Origin: Escherichia albertii NBRC 107761 = DSM 17582
GTDB lineage: Bacteria; Pseudomonadota; Gammaproteobacteria; Enterobacterales; Enterobacteriaceae
Direction of reading: 5' to 3'
Assembly (NCBI RefSeq): GCF_000759775.1
Contig: NZ_BBMY01000019.1
Location: 1-52,163 of the forward strand
DNA: 52,163 nucleotides
The notes below the pieces were generated by a model, which did no database searches, had not been told where the DNA came from, and saw only the letters and a program-made list of their open reading frames with translations. Position 1 is the first letter of the stretch. The number at the start of each line of letters is the position of its first letter. The position numbers and the translations under genes are program-made. Shown here one piece after another: positions 32,534 to 41,427 of this stretch.

Positions 32534-34981
32534 TTAACCGTCATGCATCATGCTGGCACGGGCGCGCGCACGTTTATCCCGCTCGTATTTTTCGAGCGCA
32601 TCCTGTAACTGGCGGTCAAGCTGTGTCCCCGGCGCAGTACCACCCGTAAGGCTGATGTGATATTCGTTTTTACTCTGGTCTACATAAGAGCGACCAGCCG
32701 GTGCCGTGACCGGCTGATAAGCCTGATAGCCTGCATAAGAGCTGGTCGCCGGAATATAACCACTGCTGCCATACGTGGCGGCTTGAGTTCTGGCGGCGGT
32801 CTGGTCAAGTGTGTCTGACTCTTTGTTGATGACACCGAGTTTTTCCAGTACCCAGTCAATACCACTGCGCAGTTTGTTGAACGCATTAAGCGGCAGCATC
32901 AGCGCGTCAGCCAGTGCCTGCCCGAACATGACGCCCGTGTCACGGCAACGGTTCAGGGTGTCCTGGGTGGCTTTGACCGGGGCAATCAGGTTTTTAAACC
33001 ACTGCCACGCGGCCTGTAACTTTTCACCCAGCCAGTCAAACACCGGTTTAAGTGGCGTGAACAATTCCCCCACCGGCGCAAATGCCGCTTTCAGCCCTTC
33101 AACCACACCGCCAAAGAATGCGCTGACAGGCTCCCAGTATTTACGGATAAGCAACGCCCCGGCGACAATGGCGGCCACCACAGCCACAACCGGCCAGCTA
33201 ATCGCCCCGATGGCCGTCATAACGGCACTGCCAACCGTCGTGAAGATTGCCCCCATTGCGCCTGCTGCCGCGATGATGGCATTGATGCCGGTGATAACCG
33301 GCCAGGCTACGAGGCCAATGGCACCAATGATGCCAGTCAGCGCCAGTGCAACACCGGCAATAATGCCGATGGTTGACGCCAGTGATTTATTTTTCTGGAT
33401 CCAGCCGTCGAGTTTTAACACATACTTTGTGGCCGTCTGCGTGAGCTTACGCAGTGCGCCTTCCTGCTGGTCAAACAGGTCAGTCCCCACCGCCTCATAA
33501 GCGGACTGAAACTCCTTAAAGTCACCGCCGAGGTTGTCCTGCATGATATTTACCAGCTCTGCGGTCTTTCCGTCTGAGGCTTTAAACGCAGCGGTCAGTT
33601 TGTCCAGCTTTCCGGTTGAGGCGGCAGTCATCAGCACAGCGGCGGCTGAGCTGGCCTCCTCCCCGAAAATGGTTTTCATGTATTCAGCCTGCTGGGCAGT
33701 ACCGAGCCGGTTTTTCTCAAAACTGGCCTGCATTTCTTTCAGAATGGTAAATACTGGCCGGGTGTTTCCCTTGCTGTCTGAGGTTTTCACACCAAGCTCT
33801 TTGAGTGCATCCCATGCTTTTCCCGTCGGTGCCTGCAGGCGGCTTAACACGGCACGGCTTCCCGTCCCCGCCATTGAACCGGTAATTTTTGCATCATGCA
33901 GTGCCCCGACCATTGCGGCGGTTTCTTCAATGCTGACACCGGCATTTTTTGCCACAGGTGCGGCATAGGTCAGCGCATCGCTCATACCGTCAAAATCGGC
34001 GGCGGTTTTGTTCATCGTCATGGAGAGAACATCCCCGATATGAGCGACCTTATCGTTTGAAAGCTGAAAGGCGGATTTCATCCCCATCAGCAGGGCGGCG
34101 TTTTCTTCCATCGTGCGACGGTTCGCCAGCGCCATATTCAGCGTGACCGGCGTTGCCGCCTGAATGGCATCAACATCCCCACCGGCTTTCGCAATAATAA
34201 TCTGCGCACCGGCTGCATCATCTGCCGAGGCTGCGGTATTATCGCCGAGCTGGCGCGCCTGTTTGCGTAGTGCGGCCATTTCGGTGGAGTCTTTTGCCAC
34301 TCCGAGCACAGCCTGTAATTCTGAGTTTTTCTGCGCAAACTCATAACCGGGCATCAGCAGCTTAACTCCGGCCATCGTTCCCGCAGCAGCAATCCCCACA
34401 CCGGCAGCGCCCACTGAGGCCATATTTCCGGCCAGTTCCTTTCCTGCCTGATAACGCTGTTTGACTGCGTTAAGTTTTGCCTGTTGTGCACTGACACGCG
34501 CCAGCGCGTCACGCTGACGGTTAAGCTGTGCGGTGGTTTCACTGATACGGTTTTTCAGTCCCTGCTCATCATGTGCAAGATTGCGGGTATTAATTCCCAC
34601 AACGGCCAGTTCCCGCTGCTGGCGTTTAACGGAATCCGTCAGGCGGTTATATTTCGCCTGTAAGTCCTCCGCCGCACGCTTTGCGGATTCCAGCACTTTC
34701 GCCTGAGCACGGGTCGGTCGTTCGGTATTTTTAAACTGTGTGGCAAGGGCTTCGGCTTCCTGCCGCGCCTTTTCAAGTGCATGACCAGTCACGGCAAGCT
34801 GTGCACTGGTCTTGCGAAATCCCTCAATACGGGATGCGTGACCGTTCAGCTCGCGCAGTGATTTTTGTGTTTCCCGGATATCCCCCGACAGCGACTTGCT
34901 CGCTGTGCGGATGGATTTAAACGGGCGGGATGCCTGGTCAACAGCCCTGAGCAATACCTGTAATTTTACATTGTTACTCAT
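32534..34981 (-). CDS. T: tail tape-measure protein gpT
   Basis: gpT sets tail length and probably forms the channel that takes DNA into the cell. The 815 residues match P2. The first 170 or so are coiled-coil (many Ala/Gln/Lys heptads). A short hydrophobic stretch lies near 190-208. A long run of Gly/Ala-rich helices is found near 540-620 (IIAGVALALTGIIGAIGLV). The ATG overlaps the stop of E' (ATGAGTAAC contains the E' TAA region), as in P2. Confidence 0.97.
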   Translation of the reverse strand: MSNNVKLQVLLRAVDQASRPFKSIRTASKSLSGDIRETQKSLRELNGHASRIEGFRKTSAQLAVTGHALEKARQEAEALATQFKNTERPTRAQAKVLESAKRAAEDLQAKYNRLTDSVKRQQRELAVVGINTRNLAHDEQGLKNRISETTAQLNRQRDALARVSAQQAKLNAVKQRYQAGKELAGNMASVGAAGVGIAAAGTMAGVKLLMPGYEFAQKNSELQAVLGVAKDSTEMAALRKQARQLGDNTAASADDAAGAQIIIAKAGGDVDAIQAATPVTLNMALANRRTMEENAALLMGMKSAFQLSNDKVAHIGDVLSMTMNKTAADFDGMSDALTYAAPVAKNAGVSIEETAAMVGALHDAKITGSMAGTGSRAVLSRLQAPTGKAWDALKELGVKTSDSKGNTRPVFTILKEMQASFEKNRLGTAQQAEYMKTIFGEEASSAAAVLMTAASTGKLDKLTAAFKASDGKTAELVNIMQDNLGGDFKEFQSAYEAVGTDLFDQQEGALRKLTQTATKYVLKLDGWIQKNKSLASTIGIIAGVALALTGIIGAIGLVAWPVITGINAIIAAAGAMGAIFTTVGSAVMTAIGAISWPVVAVVAAIVAGALLIRKYWEPVSAFFGGVVEGLKAAFAPVGELFTPLKPVFDWLGEKLQAAWQWFKNLIAPVKATQDTLNRCRDTGVMFGQALADALMLPLNAFNKLRSGIDWVLEKLGVINKESDTLDQTAARTQAATYGSSGYIPATSSYAGYQAYQPVTAPAGRSYVDQSKNEYHISLTGGTAPGTQLDRQLQDALEKYERDKRARARASMMHDG

Positions 34982-35401
34982 TCGTGTTTCCGCTTCGCCG
35001 GAGCGCCTTTTCGCGCCATGTGATGAGTTCGGTCAGGCTCATGGGATACAGTTCTGATGGCGGCCAGTGAAATATCACTGCAACATCCGCCATCAGGTCA
35101 TCGACCGAGAGATTTTTCGGAAACGTCACTGCACCGAGTTCGGCGACAAAAAACCGACCACCTTACCTGCCAGCGCCACAAGGTCAGGCAGTTCCAGCGC
35201 GGCGACTTCCTGCTCAGTCAGCATCGGTGCGGTCATGCGCGGCAGCACCTTAATCAGTGCATCGACTTCGGAGTTTGCGACCGCAGCCAGACTGACACCG
35301 CGCAGCGTCCCCGCACTGGGTTTCATCAGCGTGACCTGTTCGATAACCTGCTCACCACGCTTGACCGGATTGTCCAGGGTAATCACATTTTCTTTGTTCA
35401 T
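34974..35401 (-). CDS. E': gpE+E' frameshift fusion (tail chaperone)
   Basis: In P2 a -1 ribosomal frameshift within E makes the longer E+E' protein, a tail-assembly chaperone pair comparable to lambda G/GT. The slippery run TTTTTTG is at 35153-35147. Slipping back one base after codon 85 continues for 57 codons through E' to the TAA at 34976-34974, total 142 residues, the P2 size. The extension ends EKALRRSGNTNE and overlaps the start of T. Nothing suggests the signal has decayed. Confidence 0.9.
35126..35401 (-). CDS. E: tail assembly protein gpE
   Basis: gpE is the unshifted 91-residue product, beginning MNKENVITLDNPVKRGEQ and ending GFLSPNSVQ. It lies between FII and T, where tailed phages keep their tape-measure chaperones. 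Most ribosomes should stop here, and the minority that slip make E+E'. Confidence 0.95.
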   Translation of the reverse strand: MNKENVITLDNPVKRGEQVIEQVTLMKPSAGTLRGVSLAAVANSEVDALIKVLPRMTAPMLTEQEVAALELPDLVALAGKVVGFLSPNSVQ

Positions 35402-35457
35402 GGTTTTCTCACTTCTGAATCGGTGTTAACCGGTCAGCCGGGCTGACCGGATGAAAA

Positions 35458-35976
35458 TCACAGGCCGATATTGCGGCGGTGTTGCTCCAGCCGGTCGACG
35501 CCGTTCACCTTCTCAATCATGTTGATGGTGTCAATTTCGACCAGCTCCTTACCGTCCATCGTCAGCCGGAAATAGGTGCAGACCACGGAGATTTTCGACT
35601 CGGTGTCTTCTCCCTGTTTACCCTCGCCGGTGTCGATTTCTTTCTGACGGCCACGCATGACCACCTCGACGGCCACCGTTTCGCCGGTATCGTCACGCTG
35701 GTAAGAGCCTGCAAAACGAATCGGCACGGCATCCACACCGGTTGCGGCGTAAAGCTCCCAGATAACCGAATCCGGGAAGCCCCCGAGCGACCACTCCATT
35801 GACAGCGCATCGTCATCAAGGCCGAGGTCTACCGGTGCGCTTCCGTTCATCCCCGCACCGCGATAGTTTTCGAATTTACGGGTCAGTTTTGGCAGCGTGA
35901 CGGACTTTGCAACGCCCTGATAGCTGTAGCCGTTCAGAAAGACGTTCATTAACTTGAGTTTGCGCGGCATTGCCAT
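35458..35976 (-). CDS. FII: major tail tube protein gpFII
   Basis: gpFII forms the inner tube of the contractile tail. The 172 residues match P2, starting MAMPRKLKLMNVFLNGYSYQ. It follows the sheath gene FI by 12 bases, as in other myophages, and is translated from the same late transcript. Confidence 0.97.
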   Translation of the reverse strand: MAMPRKLKLMNVFLNGYSYQGVAKSVTLPKLTRKFENYRGAGMNGSAPVDLGLDDDALSMEWSLGGFPDSVIWELYAATGVDAVPIRFAGSYQRDDTGETVAVEVVMRGRQKEIDTGEGKQGEDTESKISVVCTYFRLTMDGKELVEIDTINMIEKVNGVDRLEQHRRNIGL

Positions 35977-35988
35977 CGGTCAGGCTCC

Positions 35989-37179
35989 TTAATTGCTGTT
36001 AACCGAGGTAACCAGACTTGCCAGGTATCTGGAAGTAATACGCTGGCGCAGGGTCAGGTTTTCGAGAGGAGGCACCGGGGTATAGTCGTAGTCGATATAC
36101 AGTTTTCCGGCCTTGAGGGTTTCCGCATCATTGGCTTCTTCACTGAACCAGCATGTGCCATCCACGATATAACCGTTGTTTTTCAGTTCGCGGAATTTGG
36201 CATTAATGCCATCAATGATGTCGCGAATCAGCGTTGCGGTAATTGGCTTATCAATAGCCCACATGTGCGCCTCGGCCATCGTGTCGGCCAGTACCTGCGC
36301 GGTGCGGGTGTAGCTTTCAAAGAGGAACAGCGGGTCATCAGAGCAGGTACGGTTACCCCAGAAGCGGAAGCCGTCGCGGCGAATCAGCGTAGTGATGCCT
36401 GACTCATTAAGCAGGTCAGCATCAGTGCCGGACTTCTGCAAATCCCAGAATACAGAGGCGCTGATGCCGGTAACACCGTTCACCCCGACATTGGACAACG
36501 TTTTATGCCAGCCCTGCTCCTGGTCGATTTTGGCACGCAGCCCCAGCGCACGGGCGGTGGCATACGCGGTGGCAGTGGTACTGGTAACCGTATCCCATGC
36601 GAGGAAATCCGGCCAGATGACCATCAGCTCACGCTGGCTGAAATTCTGACGGTAGGCTTTTGCCTCGGAAATGGTTTTACAGCCCCATGCGCTGATATAC
36701 CCGAATGCATTCAGTTCCTGGCATACCGATGCCAGTGCGACGGCAACCTCTTTGGTGTCCAGTCCCGGTACGCCGAGAATGCGTGGTTTAACGCCGGTAA
36801 CCGACTCCGCCCCCATCAGGGCTTTCAGCCCGGTGTACTGACCGTTTTCGTCGGTGGTGCCGATAATATTGGAAACGGTCTGCGCGAGTTTCGTTTCTTC
36901 GTCGTCGCCGGTGCCGTCTTCCACGCGTACGACAACGGTGACCGGTTTTGACTGGTCAGCGATGGCCTGCAACGACGCCGCCAGCGTACCTTTTTTACCG
37001 GCCTTTGCAATTGCGCTCTGCACATTGGTAATCAGCACCGGTTTATTGAGGGGGAATGTTTCCGCATCCGCATCGCTGGCCGTGCAGACCATGCCGACAA
37101 TGGCCGTGGATACGGTGGAAATGACGCGGGTGCCCTCGTTAATCTCCAGCACCTGCACTCCGTGATGATAGTCACTCAT
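35989..37179 (-). CDS. FI: major tail sheath protein gpFI
   Basis: gpFI is the contractile sheath subunit. The 396 residues match P2, with the start MSDYHHGVQVLEINEGTR and the C-terminal strand region TLRQRITSRYLASLVTSV, typical of the sheath fold. It is the first gene of the late operon that runs to ogr. A candidate Ogr-binding site lies at the right distance upstream. Confidence 0.97.
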   Translation of the reverse strand: MSDYHHGVQVLEINEGTRVISTVSTAIVGMVCTASDADAETFPLNKPVLITNVQSAIAKAGKKGTLAASLQAIADQSKPVTVVVRVEDGTGDDEETKLAQTVSNIIGTTDENGQYTGLKALMGAESVTGVKPRILGVPGLDTKEVAVALASVCQELNAFGYISAWGCKTISEAKAYRQNFSQRELMVIWPDFLAWDTVTSTTATAYATARALGLRAKIDQEQGWHKTLSNVGVNGVTGISASVFWDLQKSGTDADLLNESGITTLIRRDGFRFWGNRTCSDDPLFLFESYTRTAQVLADTMAEAHMWAIDKPITATLIRDIIDGINAKFRELKNNGYIVDGTCWFSEEANDAETLKAGKLYIDYDYTPVPPLENLTLRQRITSRYLASLVTSVNSN

Positions 37180-37251
37180 CCGTTTAACTCCGTGGTTAAT
37201 GGGTGCAACTATTTTCTGTTGGGCAGTGCATGAGACGCTATTTGACCTGAC

Positions 37252-37269
37252 TGGTCAGTGGATGAAACA
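37252..37269 (-). promoter_or_regulatory. candidate Ogr site of late promoter P_F
   Basis: TGG-N12-ACA differs by one base from the Ogr/Delta consensus TGT-N12-ACA. Its centre (37260.5) would put the transcription start near 37205 (55 bases away, the usual spacing). That is 26 bases before the FI ATG. The same imperfect form appears between O and P, which strengthens both. Confidence 0.5.
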
Positions 37270-37279
37270 ACAGATAAAG

Positions 37280-37302
37280 AAAAGGCGGGCAATCAACCCG
37301 CC
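37280..37302 (-). terminator. terminator upstream of P_F
   Basis: The stem ggcggg/cccgcc (37284-37289 and 37297-37302) is followed on the minus strand by TTTTCTTT. It would stop transcripts arriving from the tail-fibre operon and the cargo gene before the FI promoter. Confidence 0.8.
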
Positions 37303-37613
37303 AGTCTTGATTTGTACTCGCTCAGTTTCCAACTGACAATTTACGTAGCCAAAATGCTATCAGCTCTGACAGCCAGCTTTGAGCGAGTCGAAAAAGTTCA
37401 TACCTTTCTGTTGGTGAAGGTTTAACTAACAGTTCAACCTATCAATTAATTGATGAACAGGTTGAGGCGTTTTTAATATCTCTGCGTCATCTGAGACGAT
37501 TTTGCGCTACAGGATTTATGGCTTATCTGGGGGCATTCTTGAGCCCTGACTCCTCTGAAAACATAATTAGGCCATACCTGTGACCTGCTCTTCGTTGGTA
37601 AGGTTAGCGAATA
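37303..37613. other. inverted-repeat-rich spacer in the cargo island
   Basis: No confident gene lies in these 311 bases. A nine-base inverted repeat actcgctca/tgagcgagt (37316-37324 and 37380-37388) encloses smaller stems. The perfect 14-base palindrome atcaattaattgat (37441-37454) is flanked by tcaacct/aggttga (37434-37440 and 37459-37465). A plus-strand frame is open from 37383 to 37583 (66 codons), but its only ATG is at 37518, giving a 21-residue peptide. It may be the decayed end of an older cargo gene or non-coding structure. Confidence 0.5.
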
Positions 37614-38723
37614 TTAATCTGAGTCCATTTTCCCAAACTCTGTCAGGCCGAAAACGGAGCTACCAGAAACATGAGCTTGTAAGCCCGCTTCCTGCATTTC
37701 ACTCAATTCAACTTCCTGGCTATCCTCTAATCCGATAGAGAACATGGGATAGGCCCAGTTCCAATTCGGATCAGGAACCAAACTATTATTCTCTATCTTG
37801 AAAAAGCTGACCATGAGATGATGCCTTCCCTGTATCGCCTCTTCATCATTGATGTTGACCAGTACACCAAAGTGCTTGTAGCCGGCTTGTCCATTCTCGA
37901 ACATTTTTATCTTGGTGCCGTTTCTGAACATCCAAAAAGAATGATTTCCAGTGGAATCAGCGACCTGCAAGTTATCTTCGTCAATTTCCCAATTAAGATA
38001 TTGTTTGATATCAGACTTTGGTTTGAGTTTTTCGTCATTACTAAACCATTGTATTGCCGGAAGTGGAAGGTGAAGACCTTCCGGCTGGGGAGGCTGACCT
38101 GCAGCAATGGAATGCATGATCTCTGTCATTGATGGAAGCCCCATCAAATGCCATACATCATGGATATCCTTTTTAAGTATAAGAAGCCCTTTGGATACAC
38201 CATCCGCGTAAGTTGACTTTAAGCGGACTAGTATGTCCTTGTTACCATCTTTGTCGAGGTCTTCAATGTTTACTGAAGAAGCCACAACCTCGTCGTCCCC
38301 TGCGTCTGGGATGATTGCCCAATACCCAATATCGTAGAATCCAGGTCTGCCAACCACCTTATCTATCAGACTCTGTCCAGAGGGCTCGAAGACCATCAGG
38401 AAACGGCTAAGGGCACCATTTGTGCTCACAGCTCTTCCGTAGACTACAACGGAGTTTGAGGTGCTTAGATCGAGAGACTCGCTAGCCACTGAGTCAAACG
38501 CCACTGAGTCCAAATGTGTGGCAAGCTGCTGCTGGATGCACTCCCGAGCCATTTCAACTAATTTTTCGCGAACATCAGCAGATCGTATTGGCTGTGAAGT
38601 GAAATGGAAAAGCCCTACTGTAGCCGCTATGCCTATTATTCCCGAAATAACGGTACTTAGAACCTGCTCCTTTACCACTTTCACAACTTTCATCAATAGC
38701 TTCTTCAACTTCACTTCAGGCAC
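37614..38723 (-). CDS. unknown membrane-anchored cargo protein
   Basis: I do not recognise this 369-residue protein. It occupies the position where P2 carries Z/fun, a prophage gene that excludes phage T5. A Lys-rich start (KLKKLLMKVVKVVK) precedes one hydrophobic helix at about 21-41, so by the positive-inside rule the rest should lie in the periplasm. Residues 155-163 (DLDKDGNKD) match the D-x-D-x-D-G-x-x-D calcium loop of FG-GAP/VCBS repeats, and beta-rich sequence surrounds it. There is no signal-peptidase site, so it is probably anchored. The frame opens at GTG 38723 without a good ribosome-binding site. ATG 38693 (residue 11) is preceded by GAAGAAG at suitable spacing and may be the true start. 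It lies on the same strand as the late genes but is bounded by its own flanks. A role in superinfection exclusion is inference from position. Confidence 0.8.
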   Translation of the reverse strand: MPEVKLKKLLMKVVKVVKEQVLSTVISGIIGIAATVGLFHFTSQPIRSADVREKLVEMARECIQQQLATHLDSVAFDSVASESLDLSTSNSVVVYGRAVSTNGALSRFLMVFEPSGQSLIDKVVGRPGFYDIGYWAIIPDAGDDEVVASSVNIEDLDKDGNKDILVRLKSTYADGVSKGLLILKKDIHDVWHLMGLPSMTEIMHSIAAGQPPQPEGLHLPLPAIQWFSNDEKLKPKSDIKQYLNWEIDEDNLQVADSTGNHSFWMFRNGTKIKMFENGQAGYKHFGVLVNINDEEAIQGRHHLMVSFFKIENNSLVPDPNWNWAYPMFSIGLEDSQEVELSEMQEAGLQAHVSGSSVFGLTEFGKMDSD

Positions 38724-38761
38724 CTAAATACTATTAAACTTGTCATGGGAAAATCCGATTA

Positions 38762-38932
<171 letters not shown>

Positions 38933-38936
38933 TCAC

Positions 38937-38985
38937 GTCCGCTCCTAGCACAGAGCGGACAGTCAGATTAGGTTTTACTCTGTGC
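38937..38985. repeat. two overlapping alternative hairpins
   Basis: The stem gtccgctc/gagcggac (38937-38944 and 38953-38960) shares bases with a second possible stem cacagag/ctctgtg (38949-38955 and 38978-38984), so only one can form at a time. It lies between the transposase remnant and the tail-fibre assembly gene. It could be the old insertion-sequence edge, a terminator without T-run, or chance. Confidence 0.45.
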
Positions 38986-39021
38986 CATAGATGAGTAATC
39001 TCACACCAGAGCTAATACGAT

Positions 39022-39600
39022 TTATTGCGGCATTTCTGGCCATTCTATATCCGGAGTATTTTCCGACTGAACGCGATTCAGTAGCACACGGTATTTTTTC
39101 CAGTGTGTCAGGCTTAACCTTTCTTCCTCGGTAGCCATATCTAAATCGACAGCATCCTGCAGCGTGGCAATAATTTCACCTGCATATGCAACCAGCTCTT
39201 TCTTCTGAGAGTCAGCCGCTCTGACAAGCGCATCACGCTCTGCATTCTCATCATTCACCCACGCATTTCCGTTCCATTTCTGATAATCCCCATCCGGGGA
39301 AATGGCTGTCACGTCTGGAGGTAATGCGCCAAGTTCAGAAATATAAATGGCTGCTCCTGTTTTTGTTTCATAGACAGTCTTTCCACGATGGTCTTCCACC
39401 AGATCCCATTTCATTTCATCTGCATTGAAAACGGCGGCAAAACCCACCGGAATATCTGGAGGTGCAATGTCTGTACTGTTTGCAGGAAGACCTGTATGCG
39501 GCGGAATATATGCGTCACTTTCGCCAATAAATTCATTGGTTCCATCAAGTAAATTGAAAACGCGGATAGTTTGTGTCTCTGCACTCATTCTGAAAGTCAT
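39022..39600 (-). CDS. tail fibre assembly protein (gpG-like Tfa)
   Basis: This 192-residue protein belongs to the Caudovirales tail-fibre-assembly family, which chaperones or caps the tip of the fibre. It has the family pattern of an acidic N-terminal region followed by [16 protein letters not shown] and a helical C-terminus ending W-x-x-x-x (DIEWPEMPQ). P2 gpG fills the same place but has 175 residues. Its ATG overlaps the H stop (TAATG), so fibre and chaperone are co-translated and were probably acquired as a matched pair. Confidence 0.88.
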   Translation of the reverse strand: MTFRMSAETQTIRVFNLLDGTNEFIGESDAYIPPHTGLPANSTDIAPPDIPVGFAAVFNADEMKWDLVEDHRGKTVYETKTGAAIYISELGALPPDVTAISPDGDYQKWNGNAWVNDENAERDALVRAADSQKKELVAYAGEIIATLQDAVDLDMATEEERLSLTHWKKYRVLLNRVQSENTPDIEWPEMPQ

Positions 39601-41417
39601 TATGCCAGCCTCACAATATAGTTATACGCAACGTTTTTTACGGTGTTCTCTGAATTACCTGTGGCACTTACAGTGACGGTATGACTATGCGCGCCAATCG
39701 CAATGGAATGGCTGTAAGCACCAATGCCAACCGTGTGATTATGCTGACCAATGTCGACTGTATGGGCGTGTGCTCCCGCAGAGCTTGACACCTGGTTGGT
39801 TCCTGATACCTGTACGCGTTGTTTACCCCCGATGGAGTCACCACCGTAACGACCACCGACAGTGTGTGTATGCGCTCCCGTATTGTTTGTCGTTTTTGTG
39901 CCGTGGTTAAACGTGCTGACCGTTTTTGTCCCGTAATCAAACGAACTGGTTGTTTTCGTCCCTAAATCCGTACTGGATGCACTGGCACTGTGGGTATGTG
40001 ATTTAATTCCGTCCTGTTCCTGTGATAATACGGCGCGACCACTGGCGGGTTTGCCCTTGATTGTCCAGCCGCGCATATCTGGAATCACCCCTGACGGATA
40101 AGCTACTGCAAGCAGGGGATAGGCTGCTTTATCAAAAGCCTGCCCCTGCATCAGGGCATAGCCTGTAGGTACTGAATCAGAAGGCCACGGGATTGGAGCA
40201 CCTACCGGAAATGAATCCTGCGGTGTCCATGGTGTCCAGCCACCCGTTGAATACTGGCTGCGGGTATAGCTTCTTGATGTGTTATAGACATAGTAAATTT
40301 GTGTTATTCCGGCATTTCTAAGCACAACCAGAGTACCTGCAAGATTCTCCGGGTATTTCAGCGATGCGCTTGTATTCGCATTCAGTGGCTGATGGTACAG
40401 TCCCGGCGTTTTGTAATTATCCAGATTCTGGTTTGCACCAATCCCAATACTCTGACCGTTAAAAATATCCTGCGATGTAATATTGACATCATTGGTCAGC
40501 GGTTTGCCATTGACCTTACGCTCACCAGGAACGCGCCCGTTTGCATTGTCATTCGCGGCTTTAACCGCTTTTGGAGTCGCGGCAAGTGTTTCAGAATCGC
40601 TGTTAGTGGCGCTGCTTAACTGAACAATCCCTTTTCGTGCCGTGGTGGCGTCCTGTGCAGTGTATTTGCCATTAGCAAGGTCATATGCTGTCTTAACCGC
40701 CTTTGGCGTTGCTGCGAGCGTCTCAGATTCGCTGTTGATGGCACTACTTAGCTGAACAAGACCTTTTCGCCCCGTGCTGGCGTCCTGTGCAGTATATTTC
40801 CCGTTAGCAAGGTCATAGGCGTCCTTTACCGCTTTCGGCGTTGCGGCCAGTGTTTCAGACGTGCTGTTGGTCGCGCTGCTTAACTGAGTAAAACCTTTTG
40901 CGGTCAGCGAGGCGTCCGGGTGACGTCGTGACTGTTCATGCTCTGCAATCTTGTCATCAACGTAATCCTGCGTTGCCATCACTGTTGTGGTGTCGATGGT
41001 CAGATCCACTGAGGCCACACTGCTGACGATAATGACTATGCGGCAGGTCTGCGAACGTCCTGAGCCTTCGGCAAGAGCTGGCTTATAACTTTCGGCCATG
41101 TTCGCCACAGCAATTAACGTTCCCGCATCATCGTACAGGCCAAGCTCACGCGTCCAGAAACCGCCCACCTCCGGCGGGATGACCAGCTCTGCGATAATAT
41201 AATTACTGTGTCGATTGGCCTGACTGATTTTATTCAGGGCATGTCGCCAGACCTCATTAACAAGTTTTGTCTGTCCGGCATCCGGCACCGGCAATTGACC
41301 GCCACCGTCCCCGACGGCCATCGTGGTAATGTTGACCTTCCGCCCTCCCGGCGCGGTTGCCGCTGCCAGCTTTGCTGCACCGGCAGTGGTGATAACGGTT
41401 TTGAATTTTGTGCTCAT
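39600..41417 (-). CDS. H: tail fibre protein gpH, exchanged tip
   Basis: gpH binds the host receptor. The N-terminal 150 residues ([20 protein letters not shown]) are the P2-type baseplate-attachment domain. Residues about 171-294 form three near-identical 44-residue repeats containing LSSA...[12 protein letters not shown]. The C-terminus is unlike a P2 fibre in length (605 against 669 residues). It contains a collar-like segment ([19 protein letters not shown]), then HTHS, three GTKT repeats and four HxH units (HAHTV, HNHTV, HSHTV), which probably bind metal and pack in a trimer. Such tips resemble Mu, lambda-Stf and P1 fibres and change host range. The ATG is 10 bases past the I stop. Confidence 0.92.
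   Translation of the reverse strand: MSTKFKTVITTAGAAKLAAATAPGGRKVNITTMAVGDGGGQLPVPDAGQTKLVNEVWRHALNKISQANRHSNYIIAELVIPPEVGGFWTRELGLYDDAGTLIAVANMAESYKPALAEGSGRSQTCRIVIIVSSVASVDLTIDTTTVMATQDYVDDKIAEHEQSRRHPDASLTAKGFTQLSSATNSTSETLAATPKAVKDAYDLANGKYTAQDASTGRKGLVQLSSAINSESETLAATPKAVKTAYDLANGKYTAQDATTARKGIVQLSSATNSDSETLAATPKAVKAANDNANGRVPGERKVNGKPLTNDVNITSQDIFNGQSIGIGANQNLDNYKTPGLYHQPLNANTSASLKYPENLAGTLVVLRNAGITQIYYVYNTSRSYTRSQYSTGGWTPWTPQDSFPVGAPIPWPSDSVPTGYALMQGQAFDKAAYPLLAVAYPSGVIPDMRGWTIKGKPASGRAVLSQEQDGIKSHTHSASASSTDLGTKTTSSFDYGTKTVSTFNHGTKTTNNTGAHTHTVGGRYGGDSIGGKQRVQVSGTNQVSSSAGAHAHTVDIGQHNHTVGIGAYSHSIAIGAHSHTVTVSATGNSENTVKNVAYNYIVRLA
40536..40907 (-). repeat. 132-base tandem repeat inside H
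   Basis: Three copies of a 132-base unit (44 codons) encode the fibre shaft repeats starting at residues 179, 223 and 267. The second and third copies are the more alike. Copy number could change by recombination and alter fibre length. Confidence 0.85.
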
Positions 41418-41427
41418 TATTCCTCAC

